Shown: piece after piece, positions 1 to 11,022 of the stretch | How positions within the stretch are numbered: the stretch's first letter is position 1 | Layout: each line of letters begins with the position of its first letter | The notes under the pieces: generated by a model | What the model was told of the DNA's origin: nothing | The model's input: only the letters and a program-made list of their open reading frames with translations | The model's database searches: none | Made by a program: the position numbers and the translations under genes | NCBI GenBank assembly: GCA_003049485.1 | Contig: PYST01000181.1 | Location: forward strand, 16,423 to 80,422 | Direction: 5' to 3' | DNA length: 64,000 bases | From: Ophioceras dolichostomum | Taxonomy: Eukaryota; Ascomycota; Sordariomycetes; Magnaporthales; Ophioceraceae

Positions 1-1940
1 TCCGAACTATCGAACCCCACCTCATCAGTCTTGACAAGCACCTCACTCTCCGAACCTTCCTCGATGGTTACCAGTTGGGTGACAACGACTCCAAAATCTG
101 GGTGGCTCTTGCGAGCAACCGTGCTGCTGTCTCGTTCATTCTCAAGAAGGGCAACCTTGCGAACCTGACCAGGTGGTACACCTACCTCGATCAAAACCAC
201 CCCGAGATCCAAGGCGAGATCAAGAAAGCTGCTGCGGCCAAGAAGGAGAAGGTAGCGGCTGCCAGCAAAGCTGGTGGCAACTACAGCTTGGCACTTCAAG
301 ATGCGGATCAAGGCGTTGTGACGAGATTCCTCCCAGAGCCATCGTATGCTTCCTACTACTCCCGTATATCACATCCGTTCATCAAACACTATCACAGAGA
401 CCAATATTGGACCGGTAAGCTAACGACGAACAGGGGATACCTTCACATTGGTCACGCAAAGGCGGCACTGCTCAGCGACTACTTCGCACACCAGGCCTAC
501 AATGGCACGCTGAGACTTCGTCTCGATGACACAAACCCGTCTAAGGAGAAGGAGGAGTACCAGGACGCGATTGTGGAGGATCTCCAACTCATGGGCGTCA
601 AGGCGGACAAGTTCTCTTACACATCCGACTACTTCCAGTATCTGTACGAGATGTGCATGCGGATGATCAAGGAGGGCCACGCCTACGCCGACGACACGGA
701 TCAGGAGACCATGAGGGACGAGCGGGGCAAGGGCATTGCCTCAAAGCGCCGCGAAATGACCATCGATGAGACTCTCCGAATTTTCGAGGAGATGAAGCTG
801 GGCTCGCCGGAGGGGAAACGGTTTTGCATCCGCGCAAAGCTCTCTATCGATAACCCCAACAAGGCTATGCGCGACCCGGTCATCTATCGGTGCAACGACG
901 AGCCTCACCACCGGACCGGCACAACCTGGAAGATGTACCCCATGTACGACTTCGCCTGTCCCGTGGTGGACAGCTACGAGGGCATCACCCACGCCTTGAG
1001 GTCTACCGAATACACTGACCGCAACCCGCAGTACCAGTGGTTCCTCGACACGCTGCAGCTGCGCCAAGTCCACATGTGGGACTTCGCCCGCATGAACTTC
1101 ATCAGGACGTTCCTGTCCAAGCGCAAGTTGGCTAAGCTCGTGGATACTGGACGTGTCTGGGGTTGGGATGACCCTCGTATGCCCACCGTTCGTGGTGTGC
1201 GCCGCCGAGGAATGACCGTGGCTGCTCTGCGAGACTTCATTGTCAAACAAGGACCCAGTCGTAACGTGACTAGCATGGACTGGACCTCGTTCTGGGCCGC
1301 CAACAAGAAGGAGATCGACCCGGTTGCGCCCCGACACACTGCGCTGAGCCAAAAGAACCCCGTGAAAGTCCTCGTGACTGGTGCCGACGCCCCTGCGGCG
1401 CCTCTCACTACTGAGAAGCCCAAGCACCCCAAGAACAAAGAGGTGGGGCTGAAGCTGGTCACGTTCTCCTCCGAGCTGTTGCTCGAGCAGGAGGATGTGG
1501 CCCTGATGAAGGTTGGCGAGGAGATCACCCTGATGGCTTGGGGCAACGCTATTGTGCGCGATATCCAGGCCGGCAGTCCTATCCCATCTATCACCATCGA
1601 GCTCAACTTGGCAGGCGACGTCAAGTCCACCGAGAAGAAGGTCACTTGGCTGTCCAACCAGGGCCAGACGCTGGTGCCCGCTGAGCTGTGGGATTTCGAC
1701 TACCTCATCACCAAGGATAAGCTAGAGGACGACGACGACCTCGAGCAGTTCCTCACGCCCGTCACTGAGACGATGGAGCTCGCCTGGTGCGGCGCCGACG
1801 CGGCCTCCCTCAGAAAGGACGACATCATCCAGCTTGAGAGGAGGGGCTACTACAGGGTCGACAAGGGGCTTGGTGACTGGAAGGATGGCGAGGACAAGAG
1901 AATTGTGCTTTTCTGCATTCCGACTGGCAAGTCGAAATAG
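1..1940 (+). CDS. GUS1: Glutamyl-tRNA synthetase, cytosolic (5' end outside window)
   Basis: Charges tRNA-Glu with glutamate in the cytosol. The reading frame is open from base 3, so the start lies upstream of the window. The first ~100 residues look like the GST-like N-terminal domain of eukaryotic GluRS, which docks the Arc1-type cofactor. The class I HIGH motif is seen in GYLHIGHAKAALL, and the KMSKS-equivalent is LSKRKL near base 1122, typical of the GluRS/GlnRS group. The anticodon-binding beta-barrel domain follows to the stop. Between RFLPEPS and GYLHIGH, bases 344-433 are best read as an intron: donor GTATGC, branch GCTAAC, acceptor CAG. It is 90 nt, a multiple of three, with no stop codon, so a simple ORF call would wrongly insert 30 residues beside the active site. 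Family assignment is secure; the intron is inferred from family conservation. Confidence 0.95.
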   Translation, partial: RTIEPHLISLDKHLTLRTFLDGYQLGDNDSKIWVALASNRAAVSFILKKGNLANLTRWYTYLDQNHPEIQGEIKKAAAAKKEKVAAASKAGGNYSLALQDADQGVVTRFLPEPSYASYYSRISHPFIKHYHRDQYWTGKLTTNRGYLHIGHAKAALLSDYFAHQAYNGTLRLRLDDTNPSKEKEEYQDAIVEDLQLMGVKADKFSYTSDYFQYLYEMCMRMIKEGHAYADDTDQETMRDERGKGIASKRREMTIDETLRIFEEMKLGSPEGKRFCIRAKLSIDNPNKAMRDPVIYRCNDEPHHRTGTTWKMYPMYDFACPVVDSYEGITHALRSTEYTDRNPQYQWFLDTLQLRQVHMWDFARMNFIRTFLSKRKLAKLVDTGRVWGWDDPRMPTVRGVRRRGMTVAALRDFIVKQGPSRNVTSMDWTSFWAANKKEIDPVAPRHTALSQKNPVKVLVTGADAPAAPLTTEKPKHPKNKEVGLKLVTFSSELLLEQEDVALMKVGEEITLMAWGNAIVRDIQAGSPIPSITIELNLAGDVKSTEKKVTWLSNQGQTLVPAELWDFDYLITKDKLEDDDDLEQFLTPVTETMELAWCGADAASLRKDDIIQLERRGYYRVDKGLGDWKDGEDKRIVLFCIPTGKSK

Positions 1941-4635
1941 AAACTGGCGGAGCAAGAGAAGAGGGGGCTTAGAAGCTTCTTGGGCATCATCGAAAAAAGA
2001 TATATGGTTGGCTATGTCCTCCTCCTCACCTCCATTTGCATCCACCCGACACTCGTCGGCTAGCCCTATGAGCGGGCTGTGGCGGCGACACCTCGCTCCA
2101 ATTCTTGTACAAAGCTTGCACATGCGGTAGGCATCTGTGAAGGTGCTCTGCTCCCCGTATCTCCGTGAAGTCAGGGGGCGAAATAACCCGAGCTGCCCGC
2201 GTCTCTGCACCACCTCCCTCTACCCAGACACCTAGCCACCATCACCAACTCGGTAAGTATTAAACCAGGAAGCGACCCAATCTGCAACCGGCCATTGCAA
2301 GGGGCCCAGCGGGCTGTGCGATGTCGCTCAAATTGCCTATTATGCGGCCGAGACAACATATCATTGGCTCGACAGCCTTGTTCTCGATGTTGCCCCGCTC
2401 CTGGAGCCTGATTCCGCCCCTCTTGTTGGCCACGACTTGCCATCCGGTGTCTCATTCCTCCTTCGCCCCTTTCCTCTCCGCCTCTGGACGACTCTGTTTT
2501 TCTTTGCCCTGCTCATTGCCGCCATCCCCTAGGTAACAAGTTTCGAGCCAGACGAGCATAGCCACAGGAGAAGCTGGCAGAGCTGAAAGGTGCTTCTTGG
2601 TCCAGAGCGCGCTCATCGCGGTCGCGGTGAAAATCCAGAGCCAAAAGAAACCTTGAAATATGCTATTTATAAGTCTGCTACGCTGCTCCTGTGCTTGCAC
2701 TGCCTGTTCCATGATAGGATATATAATGATGCTGTCTGCCACTTGGGGTTTATCTTGTCGACCATTTTGCTGAGTTTCGACGACGGCCTGCGATCCAACA
2801 CAACATCCGCTCTGCTCTGCTCTGCTCCGATCCGTTTTGACCTGTCAGGCAGCTCCGTCCTTCCCTGCTCTTTTTTCCCACAATGATGGGCAGGCAGGCA
2901 GGCAAACAGTCAGGCAAAACAGGGCGTTTCCCTTTCACATGTTATTATCATTATTGTTGTGATAGAAGATGACCTCCGCACCATTCATGCAGGCCGGACG
3001 GACACGGCACGATAGGACAGCGACCTAGGGCTTCTTACACCCGTCCCTCACGCCCCTTATTTCCCTCGCCCATCTCATCACATTGAGTGACCCCGGTTCC
3101 CTTTTTTCCCGGATACCCAATCCGAGTTAGATGGGAGTTAGGGACTAGAGGCCTCCAGGGAGAAACAAGGACACGAGCAAGAAAGAGTACCGGCCTGCAA
3201 AAATTCCCTGCAAGACACGATGATGCCTTAGACAACACGCACGATGAGGGCGCAGGCCCTGGTGCGGTGCAGGTTCCTTCGAGACAGGAAGGGGAAGGAC
3301 TCGGATGTGGAGATGGGAGGGACTGGAATAGCGAGGGATGGGATGGGGCCTAAGGACGCGCAATGATTTGTGGCAGATGTGATGCGAGGTGGTTGGGTCG
3401 GTCGACTCGGATTCGGTCAGTTGGGTACGAATGGTTCGGATGGTACGAATCATCTGTCCAGCCTTGCCTTGTTTTTTCTCTTTCCTTCTCACATGCACTA
3501 CTGCACGCTAGTTTTTGGAGATTCCTCAGTGCTAATTCGCTACTCGGTCAGGCAGCCGGAACGGCAAAGACTCGTACAACTCTCCCGTCTACCCCGCACC
3601 CCCAACAATTCTCAACCTCGAGCTCCCGTTGGCCCGTTGAAGCTGCGGGGTCGCTTCCCCGTGGTTCGCCGACGGTTCGCGGTGCTCTTCCGTCACCGAG
3701 CACATTCGACTCGACCCCCACCCGCTCCGTCGCCTTCTCAGCGTTCCAATTGTCTCTGATTGCCTCCTTTGCCCGTCAAGCGGATCAAAAGCAGCCGTGC
3801 AATATGACTCTTCTGACTCTATTGCAAGGATGGAGGGAGGATGGCCAGAAATTATCTCCCGGGATCAATTCGTGGCCGCCAGTCGGAAGATCGGGAGCGT
3901 GTTGCGACGATGCTCCCCAGCTTCCCAGCACCACCACCACCAAAGTCCTCCCGGAAGTCCTGCATCGCGTCCTGCATCACACCCTGAGGCCGCCATCAGG
4001 CTCTTGTTTTTGACGTGTCCTTCTCACATTTGTGTCGGCGAGTAGTCACCGGACACTCGCTCCGACTGGACGATCAAAGGGACTGGCTGGACTGCCGGCA
4101 CCACCCCCCCTGAATTATGCAGGACCCCTTCGTGTACACGCGAGCCTAGCTCACTGACCGAGAATTGAGCAGGGAAGGAGGACCTTCCTCAGGCTAACGC
4201 GTCGTCGTTCGACACACCCGCGGCAAACACACATACGCACGCACGTAGCCTGAAGGGACCAGATCAAGAGGAAGGGATCTGCGAAAATCAAGGAACAGAA
4301 GGAAAGCGACAGCAAAACAAAAAAAAAAAAACGAGGCGGTCGATCCAAGGACCTCCTCTCCCTCAACCCTGCCGTGCGACGACCAAGGCTCTTCCTTTCG
4401 CTTGTGGGAGCATCGTCTGGCCTCGCGTGCGAGCGAGAGCCCTCGATCACAAAAAGAACGAGAGTCGCTCGCTCGCTCGCTCGCCCTTCTGACGCCAGAA
4501 TGTTTTTTTTCTCACCCGTGTGCTCATTCACTCTTTCTTTTGCAAGCACGGTCATTGTTGACTACTCACTCGACTTTGAGAGTTTGAAGTGCCGAGCGCT
4601 CCTTTCAGAGTTCCCCTGAGCAGCACAAAACAACC
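1941..4635. other. Intergenic region, GluRS 3' side to zinc-finger gene leader
   Basis: No convincing gene. Short open frames lie on both strands but lack family likeness or splice support. The stretch is pyrimidine-rich. It has a 13-base A run ending at 4331 and a (CGCT)n tract at 4466-4484 shortly before the zinc-finger start, consistent with promoter and 5' leader DNA. Confidence 0.6.
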
Positions 4636-6686
4636 ATGTCATTCTCTGATTCTTACCACCCCACCACCGGCAAGGCTCCGGCGGCCGATGCGGACAGTCC
4701 GCACCACCACAACCCGCCATCGCCAGACGGCGGCAAGCCGCGTTGCCAGTGAGTTTTGTCTCTGTGACTCTCCTCGCTAATCCAAAATTTGAAGACTACA
4801 ATTTTTCATGTTGTGTGGAGTAAATGGGCAATTTTCTAATTCGGAAGCCCGCGAGCATAAATAGGTACGAAGGCAATGTCGTCGTCGACGGCACAACTTC
4901 ACGGATGGTGCTGGTATTCTTGCGGGATCTCTTTGAGAACCACCTGCAGCCAAACTCACCAGTTGAAGAATTTCCCTGCCCGATGCTGCGCTGCCTGGAA
5001 ACCTTCAAGGAGCCATTGGCGTTCGTCCAGCATCTGCTGAGCTGTCCCTGCCTCTCGGCGGGAGAGTTTCGGTGTATGAGGTGCAACGCCTGGCATATCT
5101 TCCCCACCAACGAGACGGGCTGGTCTGCATTTTCTGGCTGGAAACCCCAGACAGGACTCCGCCAAAAGCGCAGCTTCGGGTCCAAAATGAAAGATTTGAG
5201 ATCCAAGCTGGTCACCCCCCGAAACAGCGGGAGACATGGCAGCGGCTCGATCTCATCGGGATCGGTCGCGTCGTTTTCCCCAATCTCCTCCGCACCATCT
5301 CCGACTGTCCATAAGCGGCCATCCGGAGATTGGTTTTATGACTACGAGGTTCCGCAGTATCAGCCTCCGACTTCCTCTCCGGTGGAATATCCGCCGGAGA
5401 AAGGCGGAAGCCGCCAGGACAAGCCGAGAGAGTCCACGCCTGCGCCGTCTGCACCTCTCGAGCTTCCGGGGCCTACTCCCGACCAGCTACCCCGAGAGAT
5501 GGAGGCTCAAGTAGTATACTCTGAGCTGGCCGATTCCGCAGCTTCACAAGACAGCCTGCTCGACCTCAGAAACCATGGCCAGCTCAATCAGCGCACACAT
5601 CCGCAAGGCATTCACACCCCGGCGTGGAGCTCGTACGACAGCACTCTGAGCAGCCATGGCGCCTTCCCCAAGAAGATTGATGAGCATGCCGCAATTTCCG
5701 CGCACACCTACCTCGTCTCCCCGCAGTCCAGTATCGATAGCCCAACCGGCCGCGCTCCTGTCTCCAGGCAGCCAAGCCTCGGTGTTTCGTTGCCTGAGGA
5801 GACCGCGCAAACCCAGTTCGTGGATGGCGGCTTGACTGAGTCTCCCGTCGATATGGACAAGTTGCAAGGTGGGGGCCAGGCATGGGCAACACCAGTCAGC
5901 AACCACGCAAACTCACACGGGTCGTCCTGGAATTTCGACATCTCCCAGTCGCGACTCGCCTCGCAAGTCCAGATGCTAGCCCACGTCCAAGGTGGTGTCA
6001 ACCCCAGCACTTCCCGACAGGGTCTGGTAGACTGGGGTCGCAACGACGACGCGGTCTCCATTCTTGCGTACGAACCTCTGCAAAGGGGTCTCGCGGGTCA
6101 CTCAGGTGCTGTCAACCACGGCCACAGCCACAATCACTACGTGGACTCTATTGAGCGCCATGCACTCGGGGGCTTCGACCCTCTGAAGCAAAGCCTGCAT
6201 GGCGGCAACGGCCACTCGGTGTGGCTCGGCGAGCAGGCCAACACGCTCGCCGCTGCGTCGTCATTGAACATCGACATCTCACCGCATACCCTGGCGGCAG
6301 ATCACGTCGAACCCGACGCTACCCGCGAGGAGATGCTGGGCGACATCGACGACGAGGAGATGGCTGGCGCCATCGGCTGTGACGAGTGCTCGTGGAAGCC
6401 CAAGGGCAAGAAGCGCAACTTCCGCGGCTACTTACGCAAGCACAAAAAGACGCACATTGGGGTGAAATTGCCGTGCCCCTATCCCGGGTGTGACCGCACT
6501 TTCAGCCGCCCGGACAACTTGAAAACGCACAGGGAGAAGCACAACGCGTCCAGCTTCGACCCTGCCATCGTAGGCGGCAGCGCCGTCGGCGGAATGGGCG
6601 TCCCAGGTGGAGGCATACTCAAGAGGCAGGCAGACTTCTTCCAGGGCAAGAGGAGAGCATTACTCAAAGGTCAGAAACTAATCTAG
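4636..6686 (+). CDS. C2H2 zinc-finger protein, putative transcription regulator
   Basis: Proposed exons 4636-4748 and 4865-6686, giving 644 residues. The start MSFSDSYHPTT is chosen because donor GTGAGT (4749) and acceptor TAG (4864) join it in frame to the long second exon, and because stops close the frame just before that exon. Two C-terminal fingers are visible. The first (~542-567) is CDEC followed by a longer linker and HKKTH. The second (~574-596) is a classical C-x4-C-x12-H-x3-H beginning CPYPGC. An N-terminal Cys/His-rich patch (~76-115, CPMLRC, HLLSCPC, CMRC) resembles the degenerate fingers seen in several fungal regulators. The middle is Ser/Pro/His-rich and probably disordered. 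Nuclear DNA binding is inferred from the fingers; the target is unknown. Confidence 0.85.
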
Positions 6687-9600
6687 CCCTCACTCGTGAC
6701 GTGACCCCCAAGGAGTCAGTCAGAGGGGGCCGGCAGGCCCGGGTTGTCTCTGCGGTTGCGACACCGACTTAATATTGCGCCACGGACACCTACTTCCCTC
6801 TTGGCATCTCGGTACTCCCAATATATCTGTACTTAATTAATACCCCCTTAAAGTAGTAACTATCTCTTCTTCATCATAAAACAAATATCCGACGCGGCTG
6901 CTGCGTCGGGCGTATCTCTTCTACGTACCGCTGCAGACTCAACCAAACGCAGTCACTTTGCAGCAAATAAACAAGTTCACATCCTTCTCCACGATGAGAT
7001 TTGATCTATTTGCACGGCGTTCCGGGAGAGCCACTCCGGTCCCCGCCCGTCCCACTACATGCACCATTGCTTCTGTTCCAGTGCATCTCGGTCACCAGCC
7101 TCATGCGGCTACCACGTCGACCCGGCGGCCTCAAAGAAGCGCGCTGTCCATCATCACGGGATAGAATCATTTTGATCCATACTACCTAGTGATGAATGAA
7201 AAAGACTGTGAAGGATGCAAACTCCGTAGTCATCACCCAATATTGGTAAGCTTGCATTAATGCACCCTTGACAGTCCGAGGGTTCTGTAGTAGCAAAGGG
7301 AATGACGAAGGGACCGTGGAACGAAGGGAAATAGTGGACGACCAGTGGTGGCATGCGATAGTGCGTGGTGGGGGTGACCGTAGCCTCGACCGATGTAGGA
7401 GGTTGAGGCGGACGAGCGGGCAACCAAGAAAACAGAGAAGGGACACTGCAAGACTAATGCATTGTCCGTCACACATCACATCGACGCATGCCCAAACCGT
7501 CCTAACCTTCGGTAAGGACGAGGACTGCAATCGATCCCTACAATTTGAACCCTTTCCACGTTGGGACTTACGTGCGCATCTTCGCATCTTTTGTCGAATT
7601 GAAGTGACTCGATGACCGAATGACCCTTCCCGCGACCGAGCAGATCGATTGAGGGGCCCGATCGAAGGGCCCTTTTTCCGTGGTTTGCGGATTGATTGAT
7701 GGCTGCTGGCAGGACATACTCACTTGACCACCCACGTATCTCGGAACATGTCGGCATCACCCACTGCCGCCGCCGTGGTCGGTTGCCTCCTTTTGGGATA
7801 GCTGTTGGACACGAGGACGACTCCGGTCCTGTTTGCTCCGACTGTGCGCGGCAGGCGACTCTCGTCGCTTTTTCCCGGGTCACCACCACGACTCATCCTC
7901 CCCGGACCCCAGATTGCCAGATTCCACTTACGTCAGGTTCAGCCTCAACTGCCAATCTCTTCGCTTTCGCTTCGGCAGATGCCTCGGGGTGGTAGGCATC
8001 TCTTCCATCGCGTCAACTCTACTTCGGACACACCGCCTGGTTGACGAGCAGAGCCAAGAGTACATACCACCAAGAGAAACCTAGGCGATTGCGCTCACAA
8101 AGTGATCACCCCGCAGAATCCGGGAGAGAGGGCCGCATCGGAAACACAAGATCTCTGCCTGCCCGACCGCCGCCCATCGAGAGCGGGAGGGTGGGTGAGG
8201 AAATCTGTATGTGGCGAGTGCAGTGCGTGCAGCCGGAGACAGCACGGATACTTCTAATGTCCTATGTATGACTCCCTCCAGTCCTCCAGCCCTGCAGCCC
8301 TCAGCCCTCCAGGGACCCGATGCCCCCAAATCAGTATGCAGTTGGGCTTACCAAGAGCAAAGATAGCTATTCTTGGATCAAATGTTGGGGACTGAAGCAA
8401 GAATTAGCGGCAGGAAGGCCCTGACGCGACCCTGCATTAGCCCCAAACCGCCCGCCTTCTTCCAACGGACCAACGGGCAAACAGATCCAGGAGCCACATC
8501 GCCTCCAGATACTGCCAGCGCCACCGGATCCTTTTGCTGACCGCTGTGGGCGTGTGCCGTCTGGCGCCGTCGGCACTTGCCACAGTCGACGTCAACCTGT
8601 TTGCGTCAGTCTTTTTTCCCCAATACGGTGATAAAAACCTCCCCGGCTCGTATACGAGGGCGACCAAAACGAATACCGGGGTAAATTTACATGCTCATTT
8701 GTCCACCACCACGTCGGAGGATTCGGGACGGTTGGAAATGCGCATGTAAAAAGTCTGAAGGCATCCATTGTTGATGTTTCGAATCACTTCACACGACCCC
8801 CAAAAAGCATCCATAGGTAAGCAGGCACCGCGACTGCCGCCACCACATTGTGAAGCGGAAAGCGAAAAGGAGAACAAAATATCAACAGAAAAAAAAAAAG
8901 AGAAAAAAAAGTAATCATACCAACGGAGCAAATGGGCTTCCTGGACCCAAGGAGTGCCCTGGAGGGACTGACTGGATTCTGATGTTCGAAAGCATCAATG
9001 TCTTACTCGAGGACCTCCAGCGTGCCGCGGGCCAAGGACAACCCCGCAGCCAACCACCAGCTTGTGATGATGCCAGCGCTGATGCAGCGATTCCCTTACG
9101 TGCGTGCTTTCGCGTGCGTGCTTTCGCGTGCGTGCTTTCGCGTGCGTGCTTTCCGGCAGGAACCCCATCCGTGTCCTTCCCTCTCATCCGATCATGTCCG
9201 CTTCCCGATTGGGACGAACCTGTCAACCACCACTTGAGAGGCTCTTCCACGATGGCAGGGACCCCCCGTCGCGTCGTATCCCTCCATCTCATAGTAGTGT
9301 GTGCATACTTCATTTGGATTGCCGGGAAGCTGGAGGGACGTCAATATTTAGCGAGCTGATGGGTGATGGATGGCATGTTGCACGACGGGCTCTTCGGTTC
9401 CTACCTGATGTACCTCCCTGCCTCAGGAAGCCCTGGAAGGAACCTTACTGATGAGGACTGCGAAGGACCCCTGGGACTTGCGAGCCCTCCGGAGAGGAAC
9501 ATACCTGCCACACATCGTGGAATTAGGTCGCGTGCCATCTGCCTTCTCTTGAGAGAAACTACTATATAAGAAGCACATGCTCTCTCTCGAAGCCTGATTC

Positions 9601-9921
9601 GAGCGACTATCTGAGCTTTTATGAGTTGAGAAGGTATTTACGCAAACAGCAAGCAATAAACCGGCCTAGCAGTTGATAGTGCCTATATTTACCGACCACC
9701 CAACGGATCACCACGACAAACCTGCACACTACCTGATCACCTCTTCCCAAACCGACCGACTCCAAAATAATTTTCGCTCATATCCCGCCTGCCCAACGAG
9801 GACCTTCTCGGCGACGAGCTTCCTTCCAACACACGACCCGCACAAACATTACCGAGCATCCACATCGGAGCCGCACTACACCTGCTCTACTCAAGATCAC
9901 GTCACACATATATATATCATC
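6687..9921. other. Long intergenic region
   Basis: No gene is supported in 3.2 kb. Open frames here are short, overlap each other on both strands and lack recognisable domains. The one clear structure is the 14-bp tandem array at 9100-9154. Confidence 0.55.
9100..9154. repeat. 14-bp tandem repeat, about four copies
   Basis: The unit GTGCGTGCTTTCGC occurs at 9100-9113, 9114-9127 and 9128-9141 without change, followed by a partial fourth copy. It lies in non-coding DNA about 0.8 kb before the small Gly-rich protein gene. Identical copies suggest recent slippage. Confidence 0.95.
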
Positions 9922-10285
9922 ATGAACCCACACAGGTAGGGCACACTCCTCCCACTCCTTCCCTCCCTCCTCACCTCGCCCACAGTCCCGAGCCGGGTGA
10001 GTCAGTCCAGAGAAGACACCCACTGACTGACTTCATCCACTATATAACAGACCCACCGTGCCGCCAGCTGCACCCCGACAGCAAGCCTTCAATGCTACCA
10101 ACCTCGCCAGCCTCCCCTTCACCCCGAACATCACCACCTACCTGAACCGGGACCAGAACTTCGAGAGGATCCCGCTCGGGATCCCGACCGGCGGCGGTGG
10201 GAGCGGCTACGGCAGCTATGGCAGCGGCAGCGGCGTCCACAGTCCGTACCCGACTCGGATCGTGATCCGGGATACGAAGCTATGA
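9922..10285 (+). CDS. Small Gly/Ser/Tyr-rich protein, function unknown
   Basis: Proposed exons 9922-9935 (14 nt, MNPH plus part of a codon) and 10051-10285, giving 82 residues. The intron (9936-10050) has donor GTAGGG and acceptor ATAACAG; joining restores one frame reading MNPHRPTVPPAAPRQQ. The protein has no signal peptide or membrane segment. The middle (TNLASLPFTPNITTYLNRD) looks constrained, followed by a GGGGSGYGSYGSGSG tail and a charged end (RIVIRDTKL). I do not recognise a family. The tiny first exon would be missed by length-filtered gene callers. Support is the clean frame after splicing and the biased composition; transcript data would settle it. Confidence 0.6.
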
Positions 10286-11022
10286 GAGTCCATCTACCTA
10301 CCTACCTACCCTCTCAAGTCTTCTTGTACACTTTCCACGCTGCGCGTGGGGGTGCGGGCGAGCAGGATCAGACACATGAGTCAACTCACTTAGACCATGA
10401 CGACTTGGTTCTTTTGTGAAGGGTCGAGGATGAAATGGTGTTTAGTTAGAGACTTAGATTGGGTAATGGTGCTAGCAAAGGCTATATGGCTCAAGGAACT
10501 ACCCATCAACGCTATCTCGGGATAGCAATTATGGGAAGGAAAGGATAGAGGCGTTAGGGATGCCTATAGGCGGCATACTATTCGGTATCGGTAGTAGTGA
10601 GTACGTGCCTTTGGTACTACAACTTGGGTGCTTGGATCTGGCCTGCAGGACACGGCTATCGGACGGATAAGTGCAGGCACACTCATCCTATTAAGAATTA
10701 GAGAAACTAATATCACTCCAATTAAGTGCTGGGGGAAGATGGCCCGTGTAACACAAGACATGATCGTCCGGACAGTGTGAGAAGACTGAGCCTAGAGCCT
10801 CATTGATGCATCCCACTTGAGAGTACTATCCCATCCATCAGAGTAAACCCCCAGTTAAGTGAAGTGTTGTATATCCTAACTCCCCTCCCTTCACACACGA
10901 AGTCACAAGATCCCATAAAAAAAACCCCAATAATAACAGATAGAGACAAGCAACGCACACCAAGCAGCTCTTGGTTGGTTGATGGGGGCTCCTAGTGTTC
11001 TAGAGACAGATTCTCGGTTGCC
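10286..11022. other. Intergenic, 3' sides of two convergent genes
   Basis: A (CTAC)4 tract sits at 10294-10310 just after the small protein's stop. Nothing else is recognised. Confidence 0.6.

Noticed and set aside
3363..4013. 216-codon frame upstream of the zinc-finger gene
   Set aside because: No family likeness, overlapping frames of similar length, and position in the presumed promoter/leader.
9100..9154. Repeat array considered as CRISPR-like
   Set aside because: Units are directly adjacent without spacers and the genome is eukaryotic; a simple tandem repeat.
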